DNA of 5,165 nt, taken from Bacillota bacterium (lineage in GTDB: Bacteria; Bacillota; Clostridia; Oscillospirales; Ruminococcaceae). The DNA lies in assembly GCA_023451415.1 (NCBI GenBank), contig JAEXZK010000092.1, forward strand, positions 1 through 5,165, in the 5' to 3' direction. A program made the translations under genes and the position numbers. Positions 1 through 5,165 of the stretch are shown piece by piece; the stretch's first letter is position 1; the number at the start of each line of letters is the position of its first letter. Below the pieces are notes generated by a model, which worked only from the letters and a program-made list of their open reading frames with translations, made no database searches and was not told the DNA's origin.

Positions 1-653
1 TCCACACCCTCTGCGGCCAGCTCCCTGGCGGCTTCCTGGGCCTCGTGGACCATAGCGCCGTTGGCAAAGACCACGGCGTCGCCCCCCTCCCGGAGGACAT
101 TGGCCACCCCAAGGGTGAAGGGGGTGGTTTCATCGGTGATCACCGGCACAGCCTCCCGGCCAAACCGGATGAAGCAGGGGCCTTCCGCCGCCGCAATGGC
201 CAGGGTGGCCTTCTCCGTTTCCACAGCGTCGCAGGGGACCACTACCTTCATATTGGGCAGGACCCGCATCAGCGCCACATCCTCCAGGGACTGGTGGGTA
301 GCGCCGTCAGGCCCTACCGAGATGCCCGCATGGGCCCCGGCCAGCTTGACGTTAAGGTTGTTGTAGCAGACAGTGGTGCGGATCTGGTCCCAGGCCCGCC
401 CTGCCAGGAAAACGCAGTAGGTGGTGGCAAAGGGGATCATCCCCGCCAAGGCAAAGCCCGCGGCGGTGCCCACCATGTCCTGCTCCGAAATGCCCATATC
501 CAGGAACTTTTCGGGGAATTTGTCCTTGATCCAGTTGGTGCGGGTGGACTTGGCCACGTCGGCATCCAGCACCATCACCTTGTCGTTTGTTTCGGCCAGC
601 TTCAGCAGGGCCTTGCCATATCCGTCCCGCATAGGGACCATATCGTATGCCAT
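1..653 (-). CDS. Transketolase, C-terminal subunit (partial, 3' end outside window)
   Basis: This is the second half of a split transketolase. With the N-terminal subunit encoded just upstream, it would transfer two-carbon ketol units between sugar phosphates in the cytoplasmic non-oxidative pentose phosphate pathway. The frame is open from ATG at 653 to the left edge, giving 217 codons; the family usually has about 310 residues, so roughly the last third is missing. The protein begins MAYDMVPMRDGYGKAL. It shows the pyrimidine-binding-domain signatures: DAD at residues 30-32, GISEQDM at 54-60 with Glu57 as the expected cofactor-activating glutamate, GPDGATHQ at 114-121, and FIRFGRE at 161-167. 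The start is supported by an AAGGAGA ribosome binding site at 662-668, 8 bases upstream. It follows the N-subunit stop after only 23 bases, so the two are almost certainly cotranscribed. A specialised split transketolase acting on another sugar cannot be excluded from sequence alone. Confidence 0.95.
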   Translation of the reverse strand, partial: MAYDMVPMRDGYGKALLKLAETNDKVMVLDADVAKSTRTNWIKDKFPEKFLDMGISEQDMVGTAAGFALAGMIPFATTYCVFLAGRAWDQIRTTVCYNNLNVKLAGAHAGISVGPDGATHQSLEDVALMRVLPNMKVVVPCDAVETEKATLAIAAAEGPCFIRFGREAVPVITDETTPFTLGVANVLREGGDAVVFANGAMVHEAQEAARELAAEGV

Positions 654-676
654 CGCAGTTCTCTCCTTCCCTTTCG

Positions 677-1501
677 TCAAGCCCGGATCTCAGCCAGGGC
701 CTTGGCCAGCTGCTCGTCACTGGGGGCCTGGCCGTGCCAAGCGCAGTCGTTCTCCATAAAGGACACGCCCTTGCCCTTGATGGTGTGGGCCACCAGAACG
801 GTGGGTTTGCCCTTGGTGCGGGCGGCCAGCCGGTAGGCGGAAAGCACCTGCTCCATGTCATGCCCGTCCAGTTCGATGACGTTCCAGCCGAACTGGTGCC
901 ACTTGGCGGCGACATCGCCGATGTCCTTGATCTCCTCCACAGTGCCGTCCAGCTGTACCAGGTTCCGGTCCACAATGGCGCAAAGGTTATCCAGCTTGTG
1001 CTGGGGGGCGGTCATCACCGCCTCCCAAACCTGCCCCTCCTGGAGCTCTCCGTCGCCCAGCATGCAGTAGACACGGTTGTCCCGCCCGGTCTTTTTAAAG
1101 GCCAGGGCCAGGCCGTTTGCGATGGAAAGCCCCTGTCCCAGGGAGCCGCTGGAGCAGTCGAAGCCGGGGAGGATGGAGGCGTGGGGATGCCCCTGGAGGA
1201 TGCTGCCCAGCTGGCGCAGGGTGCACAGGGTCTCCACCGGGAAAAATCCCATTCTGGCAAGGGTGCTGTAAAACACCGGTCCCACATGGCCCTTGGAAAG
1301 GATGAAACGGTCCCGTCCCTCCCAGTCGGGATTCTGGGGGTCCACCTTCATGACGCCGCCCATATAAAGGCCAACAACCAGCTCCACGGCGGAAAGAGAG
1401 CCGCCGGGGTGGCCGGAGCCCGCCTTATGCACCATGGTGACGATATCCTCCCGCACGGTCCTGCACATTTGATTCAGGCCGGTCAGATCCAATTGATTCA
1501 T
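677..1501 (-). CDS. Transketolase, N-terminal (thiamine diphosphate-binding) subunit
   Basis: This 274-residue protein is the cofactor-phosphate-binding half of a split transketolase and has the normal length for such subunits. Visible signatures are GHPGGS at residues 30-35, SKGHVGP at 69-75, QGHP at 103-106, SLGQG at 120-124, and the thiamine diphosphate/Mg motif that starts at GDGELQEGQ (149-157) and ends at VDRN (177-180). HTIKGKG (239-245) near the C-terminus is also typical. No key residue appears to be missing. The ATG start at 1501 is preceded by AAAGGGG at 1512-1518, 10 bases away, and the conserved region starts soon after, so it is well placed. The stop lies 23 bases before the C-subunit ATG. 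Transcription probably starts in the AT-rich region at about 1560-1627. The expected partner is the downstream C-subunit; neither half should be active alone. Substrate specificity cannot be read from the sequence. Confidence 0.97.
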   Translation of the reverse strand: MNQLDLTGLNQMCRTVREDIVTMVHKAGSGHPGGSLSAVELVVGLYMGGVMKVDPQNPDWEGRDRFILSKGHVGPVFYSTLARMGFFPVETLCTLRQLGSILQGHPHASILPGFDCSSGSLGQGLSIANGLALAFKKTGRDNRVYCMLGDGELQEGQVWEAVMTAPQHKLDNLCAIVDRNLVQLDGTVEEIKDIGDVAAKWHQFGWNVIELDGHDMEQVLSAYRLAARTKGKPTVLVAHTIKGKGVSFMENDCAWHGQAPSDEQLAKALAEIRA

Positions 1502-1559
1502 TGATATCCTGCCCCTTTCTTCTCTGTCATGCTGTTCCGATTCTAATCAGATCTTTCAT
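1498..1559 (-). other. Two ATGA-linked 10-codon mini-ORFs in the transketolase leader
   Basis: Reading on the minus strand, ATG at 1559-1557 opens a 10-codon frame (MKDLIRIGTA) ending in TGA at 1529-1527. That stop overlaps ATG at 1530-1528, which opens a second 10-codon frame (MTEKKGAGYQ) ending in TGA at 1500-1498. This second stop in turn overlaps the transketolase ATG at 1501-1499. Both junctions are ATGA, and the three ATGs are exactly 29 bases apart. The second mini-ORF covers the transketolase ribosome binding site. Neither mini-ORF has a strong ribosome binding site of its own; only weak GGA/AGG matches are present. The arrangement could act as a leader for translational coupling or be chance; translation is not shown. 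Confidence 0.25.
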
Positions 1560-1564
1560 GGAAC

Positions 1565-1593
1565 AGCCTAACACGGGGACAGTTTTTTGTCAA
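1565..1593 (-). promoter_or_regulatory. Candidate sigma-A promoter P2 (proximal) for the transketolase operon
   Basis: A perfect -35 box TTGACA (1593-1588) is separated by 17 bases from a weak -10 box TAGGCT (1570-1565, 3 of 6 consensus positions). The weak -10 is helped by an upstream TG in the extended -10 position (TGTTAGGCT). The predicted start is near 1558, virtually at the first mini-ORF ATG. The region immediately upstream is AT-rich and could serve as an UP element. Confidence 0.45.
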
Positions 1594-1599
1594 CAATAG

Positions 1600-1627
1600 A
1601 TAATATTTTAACTAGTTGTCTGGTCAA
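1600..1627 (-). promoter_or_regulatory. Candidate sigma-A promoter P1 (distal) for the transketolase operon
   Basis: A -35 box TTGACC (1627-1622, 5 of 6) and a -10 box TATTAT (1605-1600, 5 of 6) are separated by 16 bases. The predicted start is near 1593, which falls on the -35 box of P2, so the two promoters would be in tandem about 35 bases apart. The spacer is one base shorter than the optimum, but the combined match is good. Confidence 0.55.
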
Positions 1628-1686
1628 GCTGCCAAAAATATAACAATTTTTTTCATACGCCAATCTTATTCAGCCTCAAAATCAGC

Positions 1687-1723
1687 AAAAAGACGGAGAC
1701 AGCCAAGCTGCCTCCGTCTTTTT
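1687..1723 (-). terminator. Intrinsic terminator of mreB
   Basis: The outer arms at 1687-1698 and 1712-1723 form a perfect 12-bp stem. After one A/C mismatch the helix continues with 4 more base pairs (1700-1703 with 1707-1710) closing a 3-base loop. In the mreB transcript the hairpin is followed by a run of U encoded by the A tract at 1687-1691. It starts 7 bases after the mreB stop codon. Because the stem is flanked by A and T tracts on both sides it could also stop plus-strand transcription, although no plus-strand gene is seen here. It separates mreB from the transketolase operon. Confidence 0.93.
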
Positions 1724-1730
1724 TGTTTAC

Positions 1731-2753
1731 TTATTTGTTGGAATAGCTGGTGTAGGTGACGAAACCGTCGTACAGCTTCCCCAGATAGTCAAAGGACATA
1801 CCGGTACCGATGGCCACAGCCTCAATGGGATTGTCAGCCAGGCGGGCGGTGATGCGGATACGGCTGGAGATCAGCTTGTCCAGCCCCCGGAGCATGGAAC
1901 CGCCGCCGGTCATCACCAGACCGTTCTGCTGGATATCGGCCACCAGCTCAGGCGGGGTGCGCTCCAGGACGGACTGGAGGGCCAGGATGATATGTTCCAC
2001 CTCGGCCCGCAGGGGCTCTACCAGCTCCTGGTTGGTGATGGTGATGCGCTGGGGCAGGCCGGTCACCAGATTGCGGCCCTTGACCTCATACTCCACCACC
2101 GGGGTGTCCTCCATCCAGACGGTGCCGATCTCCCGCTTGATGCGGTCGGCGGTGTTATCGCCCACCAGGACGTTGTAGCTGGAGCGGATGAACTTGACAA
2201 TGGCAGCGTTGAGCTTGTTGCCCGCCATCTTGAGAGAAGTCTTGCAGACGATGCCGTTGAGGGACAGGACGGCGATATCACTGGTGCCGCCGCCGATGTC
2301 CAGAATGGCCACGCCTCCGGGGACGGTGATATCTATGCCGGCGCCGATGGCTGCGGCCACAGGCTCCTCGATGAGGAAGACGTTGCGGGCGCCGGAGGAC
2401 ATGACGGTGTCGATAACGGCCCGGGATTCCACCTCGGTGATGGCGGAGGGGACGCAGACACAGACCCTGGGCTTGAAGAAGCGGCTGGGGCTGACCTTGC
2501 GGAAAAAATGCTTGAGCATTTGCTCGGTGACCTCATAATCGGAAATAACGCCCTCCTCCAGAGGACGGACCACCCGGATCATATCGGAGGTCTTGCCCAG
2601 CATGGCATAGGCCTCGTCGCCCACAGCCTTGACCTCGCCGGTGCGGGTATCCATGGCAACGATGGAGGGCTCCTTGAGGACAATGCCCTTGCCGTTGATA
2701 TAAATAATGGTAGTGGCGGTACCCAGGTCGATACCTATGTCGTTACTAAACAC
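1731..2753 (-). CDS. mreB: Rod shape-determining protein, MreB/Mbl family actin homologue
   Basis: This 340-residue bacterial actin should form ATP-dependent membrane-associated filaments that position the cell-wall elongation machinery. Actin-fold motifs are in order: phosphate-1 DLGTATT (9-15), IEEPVAAAIGAG (128-139), phosphate-2 LDIGGGTSD (151-159), adenosine motif MTGGGS (281-286), and the connecting segment ADNPIEAVAIGTG (306-318). The length is normal. The start is GTG at 2753, supported by AAAGGGG at 2762-2768 with 8-base spacing. The protein begins MFSNDIGIDLGT, so it lacks the N-terminal amphipathic extension of E. coli MreB, as Firmicutes homologues do; the opening residues most resemble Mbl. 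Oddities are Thr14 where most MreBs have Asn (GTAN), and AGNKLN (177-182) where GGDxxD is usual. No mreC or mreD is adjacent. It has its own promoter and terminator and is probably monocistronic. Which paralogue (MreB, Mbl or MreBH) it is remains open. Confidence 0.95.
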   Translation of the reverse strand: MFSNDIGIDLGTATTIIYINGKGIVLKEPSIVAMDTRTGEVKAVGDEAYAMLGKTSDMIRVVRPLEEGVISDYEVTEQMLKHFFRKVSPSRFFKPRVCVCVPSAITEVESRAVIDTVMSSGARNVFLIEEPVAAAIGAGIDITVPGGVAILDIGGGTSDIAVLSLNGIVCKTSLKMAGNKLNAAIVKFIRSSYNVLVGDNTADRIKREIGTVWMEDTPVVEYEVKGRNLVTGLPQRITITNQELVEPLRAEVEHIILALQSVLERTPPELVADIQQNGLVMTGGGSMLRGLDKLISSRIRITARLADNPIEAVAIGTGMSFDYLGKLYDGFVTYTSYSNK

Positions 2754-2761
2754 TGCCTGAT

Positions 2762-2768
2762 CCCCTTT
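2762..2768 (-). promoter_or_regulatory. Ribosome binding site that fixes the GTG start of mreB
   Basis: The minus strand reads AAAGGGG 8 bases before the GTG at 2753-2751. The conserved MreB N-terminus begins within the first residues, so no later start is plausible, and no ATG in this frame fits better. Confidence 0.75.
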
Positions 2769-2789
2769 ACCTGTCTATTCTCCCTTGGT

Positions 2790-2812
2790 CCAGGCCTGGA
2801 ACAGCGGCCTGG
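2790..2812 (-). promoter_or_regulatory. GC-rich hairpin in the mreB leader
   Basis: CCAGGCC (minus strand, 2812-2806) can pair with GGCCTGG (2796-2790) over 7 bp around a 9-base loop. It sits in the predicted leader of about 73 bases between the mreB promoter and start codon, and ends 21 bases before the ribosome binding site. There is no U run after it, so it is not a terminator. It might stabilise the mRNA or have no function. Confidence 0.35.
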
Positions 2813-2832
2813 GGCGGGGTTTCTCTTACGAA

Positions 2833-2862
2833 ATTGTATCACGGGACTGGTGACCTTGTCAA
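2833..2862 (-). promoter_or_regulatory. Strong sigma-A promoter of mreB
   Basis: The -35 box TTGACA (2862-2857) matches consensus perfectly and the -10 box TACAAT (2838-2833) matches 5 of 6. The spacer is 18 bases, and TGA directly before the -10 gives an extended -10 element. The predicted start is an A near 2826, leaving a leader of about 73 bases. It lies wholly between comF and mreB, so mreB can be transcribed independently of the upstream genes. Confidence 0.85.
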
Positions 2863-2864
2863 AA

Positions 2865-2902
2865 GAATTTCCCCTGAATTTGTATGAATTTCTTGTGAAT
2901 TC
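2865..2902 (-). repeat. Four helically phased GAATT motifs upstream of the mreB promoter
   Basis: On the plus strand GAATTT occurs at 2865, 2876 and 2886, and GAATTC at 2897, with steps of 11, 10 and 11 bases, which is one DNA helical turn each. The array begins 3 bases upstream of the -35 box and covers roughly -40 to -77 relative to the predicted start. AATT blocks in phase with the helix are known to give intrinsic curvature and resemble UP elements. A repeated regulator site is the alternative. Confidence 0.6.
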
Positions 2903-2920
2903 GACCAGCTCTCCCCCAGC

Positions 2921-3571
2921 CTAACCCGCGGCCGCCAAAACAGCCACCTCGGCGGCTCCCATTTCCTGTAAAATACGGCAGCAGACAGCGGCCGTGCTGC
3001 CGGTGGTGACGATGTCATCCACCAGCAGGATCCGCTTGCCCCGCAGTTCCACGGTCCCGGGCCGGAAGGAGTGCGCCGCCTCCCGGCGGCGGAAGCCCGC
3101 CGTCAGCTGATGCTGGGCAAAAGCGCCCTGGCGGAGGAGGGCCGCAGGCTCCACAGGGACGCCCAGAGCTTCCGCTACCCGCCGGGCCAGAATCTCCGCC
3201 TGATTGTATCCCCGCATCCTCTGCCTTTCCGGCGGCATGGGCACCGGGACGACAAGGTCGAAGGCACAGGGCGGGAATGCTCCTGTAACAAGCTTTGCCA
3301 TCGCCCCGCCCAAGTATTCACCGGCCCGCATGTCGCCTTTGAATTTGAAGCGGGAAAGGGCGGAACGGACCCGACCCCGGTAGGCGAAGGCGCAGGCCAG
3401 AACCGACCAGGGCCTGGCGGCGGAGCCGTCCCCCCGCCGGAGTGGCTGGGCCAGAGGCGGCTCCTCCCGGGCGCAGCGGCCGCAGCAAAGCTCACCGCCC
3501 GGGCATACCCCGCCGCAGAGGACGCACCGGGGAGGAAAAACCAGGTCCAGCAGCTTTTCAGAACATCCCAT
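2921..3571 (-). CDS. comF: ComF family protein (zinc finger plus phosphoribosyltransferase-like domain)
   Basis: This 216-residue protein resembles ComFC of naturally competent bacteria, needed there for uptake or processing of transforming DNA; many non-competent bacteria also carry it, where its role is less clear. An N-terminal Cys cluster, C16-x2-C19 and C30-x2-C33 (C29 also available), forms the likely zinc ribbon. A type I phosphoribosyltransferase domain follows, with RGYNQA (120-125) and the PRPP-loop motif VDDIVTTGST (184-193). Length is normal for the family. The ATG start lies inside the end of the helicase gene, overlapping it by 14 bases. A GGAGGA ribosome binding site at 3581-3586 is 9 bases upstream, within helicase codons, so transcriptional and probably translational coupling to recD2 is expected. 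The TAG stop is followed by the mreB promoter region, with no intrinsic terminator seen between. The partner helicase ComFA is not in the window. Confidence 0.93.
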   Translation of the reverse strand: MGCSEKLLDLVFPPRCVLCGGVCPGGELCCGRCAREEPPLAQPLRRGDGSAARPWSVLACAFAYRGRVRSALSRFKFKGDMRAGEYLGGAMAKLVTGAFPPCAFDLVVPVPMPPERQRMRGYNQAEILARRVAEALGVPVEPAALLRQGAFAQHQLTAGFRRREAAHSFRPGTVELRGKRILLVDDIVTTGSTAAVCCRILQEMGAAEVAVLAAAG

Positions 3572-5165
3572 CCTCTATGATCCTCCAGAGCATTTCCTTC
3601 AGGTTGGTGTACCGCCGGGTGCGGCGGTTGTTGCCCACCATCTCGGCCACGGTGGCCTTCTCCCCGGCCATGACCAGCAGCCGCCTCGCCCGGGTGACCC
3701 CGGTGTAGAGGAGGTTGCGGTAATGGAGCTTTGGGTGGCGCTGCATCAGGGGCATTACCACCGCCTCAAACTCGCTGCCCTGGCTCTTGTGGACAGTGAT
3801 GGCGTAGGCATGCTCCAGCTGGTCGCTGTTTTCAAAATGATACTGGGCCACCTTGTCGTCAAACCGCACCAGGATGGCCTGGGAGGAGGGGTCGATCATG
3901 TCGATGACCCCGATGTCGCCGTTGAAGATGCCCATCCCCTCGTCCCCGTCGTCGGTGCGGTAAAGGATCTCGTAGTTATTGCGTATCTGCATCACCTTGT
4001 CCCCCTCCCGGAGGATGCGGCCCAAGGCACTGAGCTGGGATTTCTCCCGGGCGGGGGGGTTGAGCCGCTCCTGGAGGAGCCGGTTCAGCTCCCGGGTGCC
4101 CAGGGGGCCCTGCTTGCCGGGGACGATGACCTGGATATCCCACAGGGGGGAATAGCCATAACTCTTGGGCAGACGCCGGGCGCAGAGGTCCACCACCAGG
4201 GTCTGGGCCTGCTGGGCGCTGGCGGTGGGCAGGAAAAAGAGGTCGCTGTCCCGCCGGCTGAGGTCGGGGACTTCCCCCCGGACAATAGCGTGGGCACTGG
4301 TGACAATGAGGCTCTCGGCCGCCTGGCGGAATACCTGGCTCAGGTGGACGGTGGGCACGGCGTCGCTGGCAATAAGATCCCCCAGGATATTCCCGGCTCC
4401 CACCGATGGGAGCTGGTCGCTGTCCCCCACCATGATAAGCTTGGTGCTCATCCGCATCCCCCGGAGCAGGCTTTCCAGGATCAGGGTGTCCACCATGGAC
4501 ATCTCGTCCACAATGACGGCGTCCGCCTGGAGCGGGTTCCTCTCGTTGCGCTTAAAGGTGAGGGTGTCCTTCATGGGGTCCACCTCCAGCAGGCGGTGGA
4601 TGGTCTTGGCCTCCCGCCCCGTCACCTCGGTCATCCGCTTGGCGGCGCGGCCGGTGGGGGCGCAGAGGGCCACCTTCAGCCCCTGGCGCTCCAGCAGGGC
4701 GATGATCCCGCCCATGGCGGTGGTCTTGCCGGTGCCGGGGCCGCCGGTGAGGATAAACAGAGGGCTCTGGACCGCCCCGCCGATGGCTTCCCGCTGGAGG
4801 CCGTCGTAGCGGATGCCCAGCTCCCCCTCCAGGGTGTCCAGCTCCCGGGAAAGGTCCCGCTTCTCCGGCGGGGAGATCTGCAGCATCATGGCCACCCGCC
4901 CGGCGATGTAGCTTTCGCCGCGGTAGAGGGGTTCCAGATAGACGTACTGCCGGGCCCCGTCCTGGAAAACGCAGAGGGTGCCGCTCTCCACCAGTTCCTC
5001 CAGCAGATCCTCCAGCTGATCCGCGGGCGCTTCCAGGAACGCGGACGCAAGGCCCAGCAGCTTCTCCCGGGGCAGGCAGACATGGCCGCTGCGGCTGTTG
5101 TGGCGGAGAATGTGCCACAGCCCGGCGGAAAGGCGGCGCTTGTCCTCCGGCAGGACGTCCAGGGT
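3558..5165 (-). CDS. recD2: RecD2-type ATP-dependent 5'-3' DNA helicase (N-terminus outside window)
   Basis: The frame is open from the right edge to TGA at 3560-3558, giving 535 visible residues. RecD2 proteins usually have over 700, so about 200 N-terminal residues are missing. RecD2 is a superfamily 1B helicase acting in DNA repair and replication-fork maintenance without RecBC. The visible part starts in the N-terminal helical region (SGHVCLPRE at residues 27-35). Helicase motifs follow: GLQREAI (122-128), Walker A GGPGTGKTT (141-149), Ia APTGRAAKRM (169-178), II DEMSMVD (220-226), III GDSDQLPSVGAG (247-258), IV LSQVFRQ (275-281), V VHKSQGSEF (458-466) and VI YTGVTRARR (487-495). All look intact. 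A GTG at 4991 is not the true start: the 58 codons upstream of it are open and RecD2-like. The last 14 bases overlap comF. Stand-alone RecD2 is favoured over RecD of RecBCD because no recB or recC is present and the motif spacing is typical. Confidence 0.95.
   Translation of the reverse strand, partial: TLDVLPEDKRRLSAGLWHILRHNSRSGHVCLPREKLLGLASAFLEAPADQLEDLLEELVESGTLCVFQDGARQYVYLEPLYRGESYIAGRVAMMLQISPPEKRDLSRELDTLEGELGIRYDGLQREAIGGAVQSPLFILTGGPGTGKTTAMGGIIALLERQGLKVALCAPTGRAAKRMTEVTGREAKTIHRLLEVDPMKDTLTFKRNERNPLQADAVIVDEMSMVDTLILESLLRGMRMSTKLIMVGDSDQLPSVGAGNILGDLIASDAVPTVHLSQVFRQAAESLIVTSAHAIVRGEVPDLSRRDSDLFFLPTASAQQAQTLVVDLCARRLPKSYGYSPLWDIQVIVPGKQGPLGTRELNRLLQERLNPPAREKSQLSALGRILREGDKVMQIRNNYEILYRTDDGDEGMGIFNGDIGVIDMIDPSSQAILVRFDDKVAQYHFENSDQLEHAYAITVHKSQGSEFEAVVMPLMQRHPKLHYRNLLYTGVTRARRLLVMAGEKATVAEMVGNNRRTRRYTNLKEMLWRIIEDGMF

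Noticed and set aside
45..836. Plus-strand open frame of 263 codons antisense to the transketolase subunits
   Set aside because: It crosses two genuine minus-strand genes and their intergenic gap, and its composition is that of a shadow frame.
647..1504. Plus-strand open frame of 285 codons antisense to the transketolase N-subunit
   Set aside because: It mirrors the real gene almost end to end, as GC-rich codon bias often produces, and shows no known motif or plausible plus-strand promoter.
1502..1686. Riboswitch or T-box in the gap before transketolase
   Set aside because: The region downstream of the candidate promoters is under 100 bases, has no terminator or antiterminator pair and no recognised conserved motif; the only strong hairpin belongs to the mreB 3' end.
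1992..2924. Plus-strand open frame of 310 codons antisense to mreB
   Set aside because: It is the complement of a clear MreB gene, is rich in Gly/Asp/His as expected for antisense frames of GC-rich codons, matches no recognisable domain, and runs through the mreB promoter region.
3071..3580. Plus-strand open frame antisense to comF
   Set aside because: It lies opposite a ComF protein with intact zinc-ribbon and PRPP motifs; the plus-strand product is low-complexity Arg/Ala/Gly/Pro.
3558..4991. RecD2 beginning at the GTG at 4991
   Set aside because: The same frame stays open for 58 more codons to the window edge and encodes residues typical of the RecD2 N-terminal region, so the gene is truncated by the window, not short.
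4552..5118. Minus-strand open frame of 188 codons in another frame within recD2
   Set aside because: It is Pro/Gly/Arg/His-rich and out of frame with the intact helicase motifs, so it is a frame shadow.
1..5165. Mobile element, CRISPR array, tRNA/rRNA, or defence or biosynthetic system
   Set aside because: No transposase, terminal inverted repeats, spaced repeat array or RNA gene was seen, and all five genes belong to common housekeeping families.

Overview
The window is a GC-rich bacterial chromosomal segment carrying five protein genes, all on the minus strand, so gene order reads from high to low coordinates. Split transketolase (separate N- and C-terminal subunits), a Firmicutes-type MreB that lacks the proteobacterial N-terminal helix, and recD2 next to comF suggest a Gram-positive Clostridia-type organism. 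The high GC of the coding DNA would fit the Oscillospiraceae/Ruminococcaceae side of that class. This placement is inference from gene content and style, not a database match.

Layout from the right edge leftwards: (1) 5165-3558, a RecD2-type DNA helicase whose N-terminus lies outside the window; (2) 3571-2921, a ComF-family phosphoribosyltransferase-like protein that overlaps the helicase gene by 14 bases; (3) 2920-2754, an intergenic region with a near-consensus sigma-A promoter, four helically phased GAATT motifs just upstream of it and a small leader hairpin; (4) 2753-1731, a GTG-started MreB/Mbl-type actin homologue, followed after 7 bases by a strong intrinsic terminator; (5) 1686-1502, an AT-rich intergenic region with two candidate tandem promoters and a curious chain of two 10-codon mini-ORFs; (6) 1501-677 and 653-1, the N- and C-terminal transketolase subunits, the latter cut off by the left edge.

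The genes form three likely transcription units: recD2-comF (DNA repair/uptake-type functions), mreB alone (cell shape) and the transketolase pair (non-oxidative pentose phosphate pathway). The coding content is housekeeping. No mobile element, CRISPR array, tRNA, rRNA or defence system is visible, and I found no convincing undescribed multi-gene system. The points most worth a second look are at finer scale: the phased repeats at the mreB promoter, the ATGA-linked mini-ORF chain before transketolase, and Asn/Thr substitutions at normally conserved positions of MreB.
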